Below, piece after piece: positions 1-9,990 of a stretch of DNA of 64,000 nt; positions within the stretch are counted from its first letter, which is position 1; the number at the start of each line of letters is the position of its first letter. Below the pieces are notes generated by a model, which was not told the origin of the DNA, ran no database searches, and saw only the letters and a list, made by a program, of their open reading frames with translations. The translations under genes were made by a program, and so were the position numbers. The stretch is taken from NCBI GenBank assembly GCA_963971405.1, contig OZ020486.1, positions 26,373,419-26,437,418 of the forward strand. The letters are read 5' to 3'. Source of the stretch: Psococerastis gibbosa. Lineage: Eukaryota > Arthropoda > Insecta > Psocodea > Psocidae.

Positions 1-232
1 ATATATTGTACTGTAACCGGTACATACAGGAACCTTGTCACTATAGGTAGCCATTTCTTCAGTACGTACCTAATCGTAGTTTAGTAGAAATACGGTCGAT
101 TCTAGTCTATTATTTCAAATTTTAATGAACGAAGGATGCCATTAAAAGTCGGTTTACTCAGGTGATGTGAACCATTCACCAAATAAATAATACAACAGGA
201 TAAATATTTTTATGTTGGGTTATTTGCTCACT
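1..232. other. Unassigned AT-rich sequence
   Basis: No coding region, RNA gene or repeat is recognised before the first MITE. Confidence 0.5.
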
Positions 233-234
233 TA

Positions 235-396
235 GGTGCCCATTCCACATACGTACAACGTCAACGAAAAATTGAAAAATGACGTCAAAATGACGTAAAT
301 TGACGTGGTAGCAGAATTTTTAGTATGTCTTTAATGTCTGCTAAAACGTCATTTTTCAATTTTTCGTTGACGATTGAAGTATGTGGAATACCCCCC
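235..396. mobile_element. TA-flanked palindromic MITE, copy A
   Basis: A 162-bp inverted-repeat element flanked by TA on both sides (233-234 and 397-398). The left arm begins GGTGCCCATTCCACATACG and the right arm ends with the imperfect complement. The arms contain complementary CGTCAACGAAAAATTG blocks, and the centre carries GACGTGGTAGCAGA opposite GTCTGCTAAAACGTC. There is no coding capacity, so it must rely on a transposase from elsewhere. TA duplication suits a Tc1/mariner-like enzyme, but that is inference. Confidence 0.8.
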
Positions 397-479
397 TATG
401 GAATATAGTGATTTAGGTTTACAGTACAATAGTATAAACATTATTATTTCGTGGAGTCAATGCATTGTTATTCAAGTTA

Positions 480-621
480 GGCGGGGTTTCCACATACGTC
501 AATGGTCAATGGTAAATATGGTTTTGACGTGGTAGCAGACATTTTTAGTGTGTCTTTAATGTCTGCTAAAACGTCAATTTCATATTTCTCATTGACCATT
601 GACGCATGTGGAAACCCCGCC
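480..621. mobile_element. TA-flanked palindromic MITE, copy B
   Basis: A 142-bp element, TA-flanked (478-479, 622-623). Its terminal repeats match over at least 17 bp, GGCGGGGTTTCCACAT at the left and its complement at the right. The centre again holds GACGTGGTAGCAGACATT facing AATGTCTGCTAAAACGTC. The flanking arms differ from copy A although the tips and core match, which defines the family. Confidence 0.88.
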
Positions 622-623
622 TA

Positions 624-2644
624 AGTCTAAATGACATCCTATAAGATTACCTGATCGAATTATTCCCAATTTTTTAACTCTGAACAAGCATGTTCAACTT
701 TTTTCAAAAGAAAAATAATTTTTACCACTGGCATATTCTTTTGCACGGTGGTAAAATAAATATTTCAATTAATTTAAAGTATACAGTTTACAGTAGGAAT
801 CAGAGGATACCTGCATTCACGTTTATCAGACAGATGTTCAGGTATTTATATACATACTAGGTAAGTTTTTGGAAAACATGTCTGCTACTATCTGCTTAAA
901 TTTTGCTTAAATTGCTTCAATAATTGTAATTGTAGGTAAGCTTATAATAGTATCTACAGACTATACAGTATGTGCACCGCTGAGAAGAAAAAATTTTACT
1001 GTTTAACGACGTCGGCTATGGCTGTAAAAAGTGCGCTGGCCGGTATATTAGGGACTTCCAAAAGTTTATGCGTAAATTAATTATAGCATTAATGTAAGTT
1101 ACTACATCTGAGAATTGCGGCTCAGAGTTCGTTACCCGTCCACCAATTAAGCCGCAAATTGCACTAAAAAACCTGACAGACAGACGGCTGGATGAGTGCA
1201 ATTTTTATAGTCAGCCTTTGGCACATGCCCAAACCTAGACATGCTTCATTGTTGCAACAAAAAAAAATCATCCAGCCTCAATACTATTACAAGGTTGCAT
1301 GCAAAGAAAATATGTAGCAGCCCAAATGCAAGACTTAAATAATTAAATGCACGAAATCAAGGAAAAAGTCAATGACGCAAGTGCTAAAAACCAGAAGGAT
1401 CATTTGCAGAGGGCCATTACTTGAGCCACTCCGACCTGGCAGACGGTAGGCCATTAACTTTGGCCCCCCACTATTAGCTGGCCAATTTTCGAGTAATGCC
1501 GCTTAACGTCTATGAATGCGACAACTTCGGAAAAATTGACTGACCGGTATCTACATGTCAACATTTTAAAAATGTCTTACCGTATACCCAATGCTCGATG
1601 CCTACATATCGTACGTCTTATTTTGTTTTATGATCCATTTATATCTAAGTCATGCAAACCCCTTCATGACAGGCATAATATGAAATGCAAACCTTCATGG
1701 GGCGCAAGCTATTTTACAATGCCAAATTACGGACTTGAATTATAAAAAATGTCTCTAACGCACATTATTATGTTTTTCTACATAATACTATTGTATAATA
1801 ATATTTCAGATGCGAAAATGAAAATGTATGCCTACTTTATTGTTATCAATTTATTGTGAGGTTATTTCCATTTCTATGCGGCTGTTGTGACAAGAGGAAT
1901 TATTGCGAATTAATTAATTTAGTCGAAAATACTAAATTAAAAATATCTTGTCATCTTTGAGAACACCATATAACTGCTAAGTAGGCCAATACTCAGAATG
2001 CCTGTGATTCTAATGTTATAAATGTGGGCTTATAAAAAAAGCTGCCGTAATGCAAATATATATACATATACCAATATATATATATATATATATTTAATAA
2101 CTATAGTATTTATAACTGTAAACCTGCCCCTACGCTATTGCGTAGATAGGTATAAAAATGGGGTCCATATTTTATTGGAGTGAGTAAACAAAATATGTTT
2201 CCCATGAGTCTGCAAAAATTTAATAAAGCTTCTACATGCACTGATAATGAAATATTGCAAATCCAGAATAAAAGATCAGTAATAAATTAAAGGAAGCTTA
2301 TTTTTCATGTTAAGGACACAGCAGCCCGCTTCCCCAACCATTCAGGTAAATAGTAAACACCTATTGGAGTGTAGTATATAGCCGCAGCAGATGTGTTCCC
2401 AGGATGCTCTAGATCTTCGCATTTTCAGTGCAAAATTTGTCCTTTTTCATTCATAAAAGATGTCTCAACCCTTTCTCATAGAATCTGGCAGGACAAAAAG
2501 GGTCTTTTTGCAAAGCCATATATCCCCAAAAACATGTTTTTCCATATTTGCATTGTATTTCAGGCACCTTTCCAATACCTACCAAGCTTCATAACGAGTG
2601 AAACTTACACCTACAGGAATCCATTTTATATTAGACTGTTTACA
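624..2644. other. Unassigned stretch
   Basis: AT-rich sequence with an (AT)n tract near 2061-2092. Open frames of 60-86 codons occur but have no recognisable domain or codon pattern. Nothing else can be supported. Confidence 0.5.
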
Positions 2645-3295
2645 ACGCAGTAATAATGGCAAGGTACCGTATGCCATAATATTTTCAAAAATATTTTTTC
2701 ACTCAAAACTAAAACTTTGCCTGGGAAAGCAACTTCTTCGGTTTTGTTACTCAATGTTATTCAAATTCAACATCTAAAACATACCAGAAGTTTGAAAGCA
2801 TCGATAGGTTCCACAGAAAAATTATTTCTTGGTCATTTACATGAAAATTGAGTATTTTTTATTCCAATCTTTTTTTAAACCTATCTATCAAGGGGCTAGC
2901 GATCTATTGTGTTTTGTTTTAATATAGTATAATAACGACTTCAATATTTGTGAATTTAAAGAAAATCGTTGGAGGCGTTTTTGAGAAAATATTTTTTAGC
3001 CATTTTTTTAGGTTTTTGGAGGGTATCCAAAATTGGGTAAACCCAAAATATAAAACATTTTTTCCGAGATATAATTTTTGTACACCTACCAAAATTTGAT
3101 AAAAATCCAACGAGCGAGTTTGGCCACAAATCGATGAACTTACAGGCCAGGCCGACAGACAGACTAACAGGCAGATTTTTCGTAAAAACAACTTTTTTGG
3201 GTTCCTGGGACCTCAAAATGTGTAAATCGTTTAAAATCCCGAAATCAAAAATTTCGATCATCACAAAGCTTTCCTTACACTAAGGTATAAATAGG
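2645..3295 (+). mobile_element. Element H, copy 1 (degenerate, 5' truncated)
   Basis: This stretch aligns by eye with the copies at 7255, 51116 and 61336. Shared landmarks in order are the TAATGGCA/TACGCA block, the TCGATAG...TTCCACAGAAAAATTATT block, the AAATCGTTGGAG block, a short CAGACAGA tract, and the end GGGTTCCTGGGACCTCAAAA...AAAGCTTTCC. It is the most diverged copy. The terminal repeat is altered and the 5' end beyond about 2645 is not recognisable. Open frames read in it are translations of the repeat, not host genes. Confidence 0.75.
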
Positions 3296-3299
3296 AAAG

Positions 3300-4384
3300 G
3301 AAAAACTGCAGCAGAATAATTTATTAAGTGAACCTATCTCTGAATCAATGAAATCCATGAAAGGAACCGCGAGGGGGTTGCTGAATAATATACACCATAT
3401 GGCCCAACATGAACTAAATAAAACTAGCATATAAATTCAAAATTTTGGAAAGTCTGTAAATAAAGAAGCCCTCAAGGGTTTAAGATTTCATGCTATAAGT
3501 GCTTTTATGCATCTGTCAGTCAACGAAGGTGGTAGTTCACCCTTCCCGGTTCCCTTGCAGATGCACGTACTCTCTCCTTCGTTGTTACTTTGACCTACAT
3601 CTCATCACGCTGTAAAATAGCAGATGGATCAAAAATAGGTCAGCATTAAGTGCTATTTGAAGCATACGGTAATTTATAATTGAATAATTAAATACATTCT
3701 AGGCTATTTAACTATTGCACATTGTGCAGCACTACAGCAGCTATATGCACCAACGCAGTATCCCAATCAAAATATTTCCTGCAATGTTCAAAGCTTATCA
3801 GTTTTGAGAGGATTTTATATTCGTACATTATTAAAAAATTAAATCCACGAGAATAGGTCAATTTATGCCAAAGGGAACCAAACCGTGCATAGGTGCCGGG
3901 AATGCCTAATCAAATATAGTAGATTGATCTTTTATGTGGAGGCCAGTTCGTGGAATTATAATCCATTATCTTTCAGGATGAATTATATCAGGTTACATTT
4001 GCTTTCGGCTTCCAATTTCTAATTTGAGAATCTTCCAAATTATCTCCTCCATAAAGTTCATCACGTTTGGTTTTTGCAATGTTAGATATTACATGGTTGC
4101 AATAGCTATGTACTCGTTCCAACATTTTAATTAATAATTAATGACTTTTTGTTATAGTAGGCTTCTATAATATACTGTTATATTACTTATTCAATTACAC
4201 TGCTTGTTTCTCTGGTATTGTTTTATGTTTTATATTGTAAGTGATGTTGTTTTTGGACTTTATTATTATTTGTCTGTTGGCAAAACTTTATTACTAGCTT
4301 ATTTATTTGTTATGTACTATCATAATTAAGTCAACCTAGCGGTGTTAAGGATTATGAACCCCTCTCTTTCGCTCAACAAATTGA
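3300..4384. other. Unassigned stretch
   Basis: No coding or RNA gene recognised; unique-looking AT-rich DNA. Confidence 0.45.
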
Positions 4385-4531
4385 ATGACTATCAAAACAA
4401 CAGCAATGGCGAAATGTCGGCAAATACATGTACACATCGTCAAAGAAACTGAAGAACAATATCAAATCCATGCTTTATCTGAAGACAAAGAAACTTGGTT
4501 TACAATTCCAGAAGATCTACGGGATTTGTAA
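4385..4531 (+). CDS. Possible short coding fragment (48 codons), unknown
   Basis: A short frame from ATG 4385 (second in-frame ATG at 4406) to TAA 4529-4531. It encodes a charged, mixed-composition peptide that looks more protein-like than neighbouring frames; the end reads ETWFTIPEDLRDL. An in-frame TGA lies immediately before the ATG. I recognise no family. It could be an exon or a relic of a mobile element, since a SINE begins within a few bases. It could also be chance. Confidence 0.15.
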   Translation: MTIKTTAMAKCRQIHVHIVKETEEQYQIHALSEDKETWFTIPEDLRDL

Positions 4532-4536
4532 ATGTA

Positions 4537-4608
4537 GCAAGTGTGGGACTCGAACCAGAACCTTTCGGGTGAAAGTCAGAGTCCATACCACTATTCTCTA
4601 ACCTAATC
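4537..4608 (-). repeat. tRNA-derived SINE head
   Basis: Read on the minus strand this is the tRNA-like head of the SINE also seen at 8938, 53757 and 63743. It carries GTGGTA after the A-box region, a TTTCACCCGAAAG anticodon-arm-like stretch and box B GGTTCGAGTCC (4546-4556). Only the head is recognisable. Confidence 0.7.
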
Positions 4609-4609
4609 A

Positions 4610-6074
4610 AGAGCAAGAGAGTCAGTATTACTTGTTCCCCTGTACTTTTTACTCTTTATCGCTGTTTCAACTTTTAATTGAACACTCTTGGAAGCAGCCA
4701 GCACGAACTTCCTAAATCTTAAAATCTAATTATATGGAAAAATGTATATATAACTCGTTGCAGTGGCGCCGACTTCCATGGGGTTCGTGGTCTCAAGCCC
4801 TTTTAATAGAAGGGGCTGAGCTTCTCCAAAAATGTTTTAGGCTAATGTCAATCAAATTCATAGAACAACAGCCTAATTAATACTGTTGGTAGTTCAAATT
4901 TTCCTCCCCGTATGAAGTCATGTGATAATAAGTGGCCTATACATTTTAACATATTAACTTGGCTATGTTCAAATTTCGTATGTCTATACAATACTATGTA
5001 GTACTAACAAAAGATATGGGCAACATCTCATCTTCCTCATGGCAGACTATATACGATATTAGGATAGAACCTAAAGCTAAAACAGTTTAAAATCAGATTT
5101 TTTTGGCGAAGTCGGTGCCAATGACTCGTAAATTTTTCGCTGTACCTAACCAAAGTCAATGATGGAAAGGGTTGGACAAGACCATTGTGGGAACCCTCGT
5201 GAGAACTATTCAGCTGAGAAAACCTCCCAACTTTTGTTATATTATTGATATGTCTGTTTGTGATGCCTGGGAATGATATAAATTATTTTATTGTCCAATG
5301 TCTACTATCAAAAGTATAAAATAATCTTTATCTTCGATATAATCTTACGTAAGCTTGCATCCCTGCAACCACCTCAGATGCCTATATACTCGTAGGTTAC
5401 TGTTTACAGTATATTTCTCAAGATAAATAAACTTGCCGATATTTTATTCTCCTTTCATGACTTTTACTATTTAGCTTCCAGCTGAACTTTCACAGTGAAT
5501 CACAATATGATTCATTGTGGCCAATGTTATAATTTCGTGACTTTATACAACAGAGCCTCCAGTCACAGCGCTAAGCGATAGATTAAGTAATTTGAATGTC
5601 CAGTGCTTGCGGCTGACGATGGGAACCACAAAATAGTAAAATACTACCTTTGAAAACACAAATCTCACTCAAACAATAGGCTGCCTTACGGAAATCGATC
5701 ACTAAGATCTGCACGGGCCGACATAAATCTTTATGTCGTGGGTGAGACGTTTCAGATTCCATCCACACTGACCAGATGCCCGTTATTATCTACAATCTGC
5801 CTACTAAAACTGAACATCTTTCGTGTGAAAAATTTGGCGTGATATATGGGGGGATAACTATGAGGTAACACCAGTCTGAATAATCACCTGGCGGGCACAT
5901 GCTAATAATGCACTGGACCGTGTTTGAAAACAGATAGGTTTAGGCGAGGTCCTATTAGTTTGCCATGGCCAATATAATACGTTATACCTTTCATTTATCT
6001 TAAGTCTATGGTATTACCTATCAAAACTACTGTCCAATGTACTGGTCCTCAAACCAGAGGAGGATTTAGAGTAG
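4610..6074. other. Unassigned stretch
   Basis: No supportable gene. A minus-strand open frame at 5583-5768 has no recognisable domain. Confidence 0.45.
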
Positions 6075-6199
6075 TAAGGCAAGGGGGTTCATGGGGGTTC
6101 AAACCCCTATATGAAATGGCTTGATACTAGATAGAATCGGATTTTGAGAGGAAAAATAAAAATCACTAACCCCCGAAAAAGATCCTGGTTACGGCCTTG
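6075..6199. mobile_element. hAT-type MITE remnant
   Basis: Shares its interior with the intact copy at 23807-23995: GGGTTCATGGGGGTTC, then a run through TGATACTAGATAGAATCGG, then the end CCTGGTTACGGCCTTG. The 5' terminus is degraded, so no target duplication can be read. Confidence 0.7.
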
Positions 6200-6339
6200 T
6201 AGGGGAGGGGTGGTCATCGAAGTCATGACCCCCTTCAAAATTGGCAATAAGGACTAAATATAATTGGCAAATTTTTCATCTAAACGAAAAATTAATCCTT
6301 CTAGTAGGCAACTATAAAATATAAACTTTACTGCTATAC

Positions 6340-6730
6340 CAAAATGCTCAAATCCCCACTAAATCAGAATTCCGGAGGAGACATGATGAAGATTCGTCTG
6401 TAAAATCTAAAAAAAATTTTTGCCGTGAAAACAAGCGCAGAACAAGGTCTCCGGATACCAGATTTAGAGTAAATTTTAATAAGTTTTGGTCTGCAAGTCT
6501 TACTGCTATCAAAATTGGTGAACTCCCACTCTTTATCCAAACGTTTTCTCCAGGGAGACCCTCGAGCCCGTCTGTTTGCAGTTATTTGAATTTTCGTCTG
6601 TGAAATATAAGCTTGTCGTAACTGCGCAAAAAAGATTTGAATCCCACTCTTTCAGGTCTGTTTTTCCAACTTTTTCCTACGGGGGAGACCACGGCCCCCT
6701 GTGGCTTCCGGTAATAGAGGATTTCACTTA
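6340..6730. repeat. Degenerate GGGAGACC-module repeat
   Basis: Successive blocks repeat the pattern 'CTGCTATCAAAAT... CCCACT...TTTTCTCC(A/C)GGGGAGACC.C.GGCCCC...' with divergence. The same module, usually following 'AATGCGTAAACCCC', occurs inside the hAT MITE at 32524-32797 and as scattered fragments near 30285, 34895 and 40600. It is probably decayed internal sequence of that MITE family. Confidence 0.45.
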
Positions 6731-6734
6731 TATC

Positions 6735-7254
6735 GAGGAGTTACCTGGTTATAGTTAAATGAATTTCCGTATGTAAAATCTTAATTTAACTGCGCTCAAC
6801 CGCGTTAACTCCTATTATATTTTTTCTAATGACTTTTTTATGGACCCAGGCCTGCTTACAGTCCAATGTCAACGACCCCATGCATTTCGAACATTATTTG
6901 TATTGTTTCCATATGAATCTTTGGCCATTGGCAAACTGGTATACGTTCTCGGTGTCAACCGACACCGGCTATAGAAGCGATAATTGACAAGCTGAGACAG
7001 CCTACCTTTAACGCAATGAAACATGTGAAAGCATGACTTAACCAAGCACAGATACGAGTTGCGCGTTAACTCCTACTCAGTATATCTTTGCTATTTGTTT
7101 TATAATAGAATTAATAGTTACAAAATTCAGTGCCGTGGGTATCTACCCTATTATAATTATTAATAACTAACACAGCAATGGTCAGTAAATTGTGTACAGC
7201 TGGAAAAACAACAAAGTCAGGGAACTTGACGCATCATCCATGCAGACTATTAAC
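6735..7254. other. Unassigned stretch
   Basis: Nothing recognised between the degenerate repeat and element H. Confidence 0.4.
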
Positions 7255-8137
7255 AAGAACCGGTCCGAGTTTACTCGAACATGCTTTCCAATTTATCAAA
7301 ATTAGCAGATAGAGAAAATGAATAATTTCATGGTAAATAATTTTCCTATGGTTAAATTTCCGATATTTCGGGGGAGGGGGGGGGGCTCCCATCTGACGTC
7401 ACTGGAAGTGAGGTAATTTCTAGATAGGTCAGACCAACACATCACACAGCAATAATGGCAGGGCACGCAATGCATTTAAGAGTGAATTTTCTATCATTTT
7501 TTTCAAAAAACAAAATTTTTGCACAAAACCAAATGGTTTTTTGGGAAAGCAACCTCACTGGTTTCGTTGCTCAATTTAACACCTAAAACATGCCTGAAGG
7601 TAGGAATAATCGATAGAAAGGTTTCGCAGAAAAATTATTTTTTAATCATTTTTCATGAAAATTTAGTTATTTTTATTTTTTTACCCCCACAAGCAAACTA
7701 TCAAGGGGCAAGCGACCCCCTGCATTTTGTTAACATTAATAACGACTACAAGATATGTGAATTTAAAAGAAATCGTTGGAGACGTTTTTGATAAATAATT
7801 TTTTTAGACGTTTTAATGGAGTTTTTTGAGAATTAAACCCCCCCAAATTGAGTTAGCCCAAAATAAAAAAAATACCTTGAGTTATGATTTTTGCGAACCT
7901 ACATGCAAAATTTCTTCATAATCGGCCGAGTAGTTTGCCCGGAAATCGATGAACAGACAGACAGACAGACATACATACAGACATACAGACAGACAGACAG
8001 AGCGACAGACAGACATTTCGTAAAAACCACTTTTTTGGGTTCCTGGGACCTCAAAACGTGTCAATACGTTGAAATCTCGGAATCGAAAATTTCGACCATC
8101 ACAAAGCTTTCCTTATACTACGTATAAATTGGAAAGC
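7255..8137 (+). mobile_element. Element H, copy 2 (full length)
   Basis: An 883-bp copy. It begins AAGAACCGGTCCGAG with a small CCGAG/CTCGA inverted repeat, followed at 7283 by GCTTTCCAATTTAT. Its 3' end is ATAAATTGGAAAGC (8124-8137), the exact complement. The last 32 bases also fold on themselves: GCTTTCC-TTATAC / GTATAA-GGAAAGC (8106-8137). Near the 3' end is a CAGACAGACA tract (about 7956-8013). The open frames at 7519, 7882 and 7891 come from the repeat. There are no transposase motifs. Terminal hairpin plus internal microsatellite recalls Helitron/Helentron-type non-autonomous elements, but the class is uncertain. Confidence 0.8.
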
Positions 8138-8139
8138 AA

Positions 8140-8935
8140 TAATGACTACTGTATCAATGGCGTATATATGGGGACCCAGTGGGCCAGAACTAATATATTT
8201 TCGGGTCAATAGTGATTAGTAAGAGGTTTGGTTGGAGGAATTTAACGTCGGCTCGAGTCTCTCAAATTAGCCGTTGACTACCAAGCAAGCAAGAAGCTAC
8301 AGGCAATCAGGTCTCCCCCCCCCCCTCTAAAAAAACATATCTTATCAGTTTATCAGTATCAAGTGTTAATTCATGCTGAAAAAATGCTCATAAGTAATGT
8401 CCAAAAAAGGGTCATTGATTCAAAGGGACATTGATCCAATAATAATAATAATCTTTAAGTTAGATTACAATAGTAGATACAATAATAAGCAAAATGGGCA
8501 AAAATATGAAAAGCAGCTGCAAAGCGTAACATACCAAAATAATTCAGGTTTGCAAATAGGAAATGATTGATCTGGACATTTCCTAGTTGTATGCTTTTGA
8601 ACTTCCGCAAATATGGATACTTGACCTTTTAGAAAAAACAAGGGTCAAAACCTATTGTAACAAAGAAAAACATGGAATCTGCTCCACTTCATCCATCTTA
8701 AGGGCCCCTGTCTACGAGAGCTGACGGGAGACTGCAGGGGGTGCAGCCCCGGTGGTCGCATTTAGACCACAGACCACATTGTTTAGCGCCAAAAAACAAT
8801 CAACATTGCATCTGCTCGACCCTGCGCCGCGTCTTCATTAATGCGTACGGTCAGCCTCATATCTGTCCATCTCGGTTCTACGTTGTGTCAGTCATCTCCT
8901 GTTTCAATTAGAATTCGCGTTTGTAATGACAGCCA
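8140..8935. other. Unassigned stretch
   Basis: Contains a poly-C tract near 8314 and no recognisable gene. Confidence 0.4.
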
Positions 8936-8937
8936 GG

Positions 8938-9145
8938 ACATATAGACAGTAGAGTAGTGGTGGTACGAACTTTTAATTTTACCCGAATGGTTGGTTCGAG
9001 TCCCACGCTGGCTACATTTTCTCGCCATGTTTCGGAGGATAGACTTTAGATATAATGGCCTAAGACTTGCGGGATAAGTTTCGTTCGCCGGAAAGTCTCT
9101 TAGTAATAGAACAAAAATTATTTATTTATTTATTTATATACCGGT
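8938..9145 (+). repeat. tRNA-derived SINE
   Basis: Head with GAGTAGTGG (A-box region) and box B GGTTCGAGTCC at 8993-9003. Then comes the family body, starting with a CGCCATGTTTCGGAGG block and ending at TTAGTAATAGAAC, then a TTATTTATTTATTTAT tail. The head resembles tRNA-Glu (TTTTACCC in the anticodon arm), but this is a by-eye assignment. Confidence 0.75.
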
Positions 9146-9831
9146 TTTTAGGCAATTAATTGATTATTTATTAGTTTTTTAGGCAATTTCGGTTTAATCC
9201 CATTTTATATTTATTTTCCATTACCATTTCTGGTACCACTACCGTACCATATTTTATTGCTGCAAAATTATCATTGGCTTACCTAATTTACTAATGAACA
9301 ATAAGACTATAAAGTCTTCTTTTCATGCTAACCTTAAAAAAACAAAAATATTGTATTAATTATTGGTAGATGTTTAAAATTAAATAGAAAATAGAAATGA
9401 GATTATTCAGAAAATAAATTTATTGCGTTTAGTTTTTCATGGAAACAGTACCACAGAACTTTACCTACCAACCTACCTATTATGTAACTAGTAGTACTGT
9501 GGCCTGTGGGCTACAATGCATTTAGGCTAGTATCTAAAATAGACTGTCTATTCAGCAGCCCGAACACGATGTATATCAAGCATATTCCTGGGGCTAAAAT
9601 TTGCATTCCAAAATACTTTTGTATACATTTTTACCAGTTAACCTGCCAGCCTGGTAACCTACATGATCTGCATCCACGGGCCTGCTATGCCGTTTAGAAA
9701 ATGACTTATTGTGGGGCTTAAAACTTAAAAATGTAAAAAAAAAAATTGATTGGCAATTTCCATTTATTCTTTAATCGGCATGGTAGGCACTCTGATAAAA
9801 AATGCAATGCAACATTAAATTCAGTAACGGA
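9146..9831. other. Unassigned stretch with a short shared repeat
   Basis: About 9300-9335 (AATAAGACTATAAAGTCTTC) matches sequence near 41010-41032, which also lies just after a SINE body. It may be a longer SINE or LINE tail. Otherwise nothing is recognised. Confidence 0.35.
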
Positions 9832-9990
9832 TTCAGCCCATTTGGGGGGGGGGGGTAGTTTTGGGTCAAAATATAATAAATTTATGTAGTATCGATTAAA
9901 TTAATTATAACGTAATAAATTAACTTACAACAGACTTACAAAATCTTGGGAGGCCACCCATACTACCCCCTCCCCCTGTATCCATCTTTA
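9832..9990. mobile_element. hAT-type MITE, poly-G core
   Basis: Begins CAGTAACGGATTCAGCCC and ends CTGTATCCATC, with an interior (poly-G run, GGGTCAAAATATAATAAA, TAACGTAATAAATTAACTTAC) homologous to the intact MITE at 39285-39459. The flanking octamers are only partly alike, so the target duplication is not clear. Confidence 0.72.

Noticed and set aside
7882..8064. Cys-Leu-Ser-Val repeat protein
   Set aside because: It translates the CTGT/CAGA microsatellite inside element H; no independent gene evidence.
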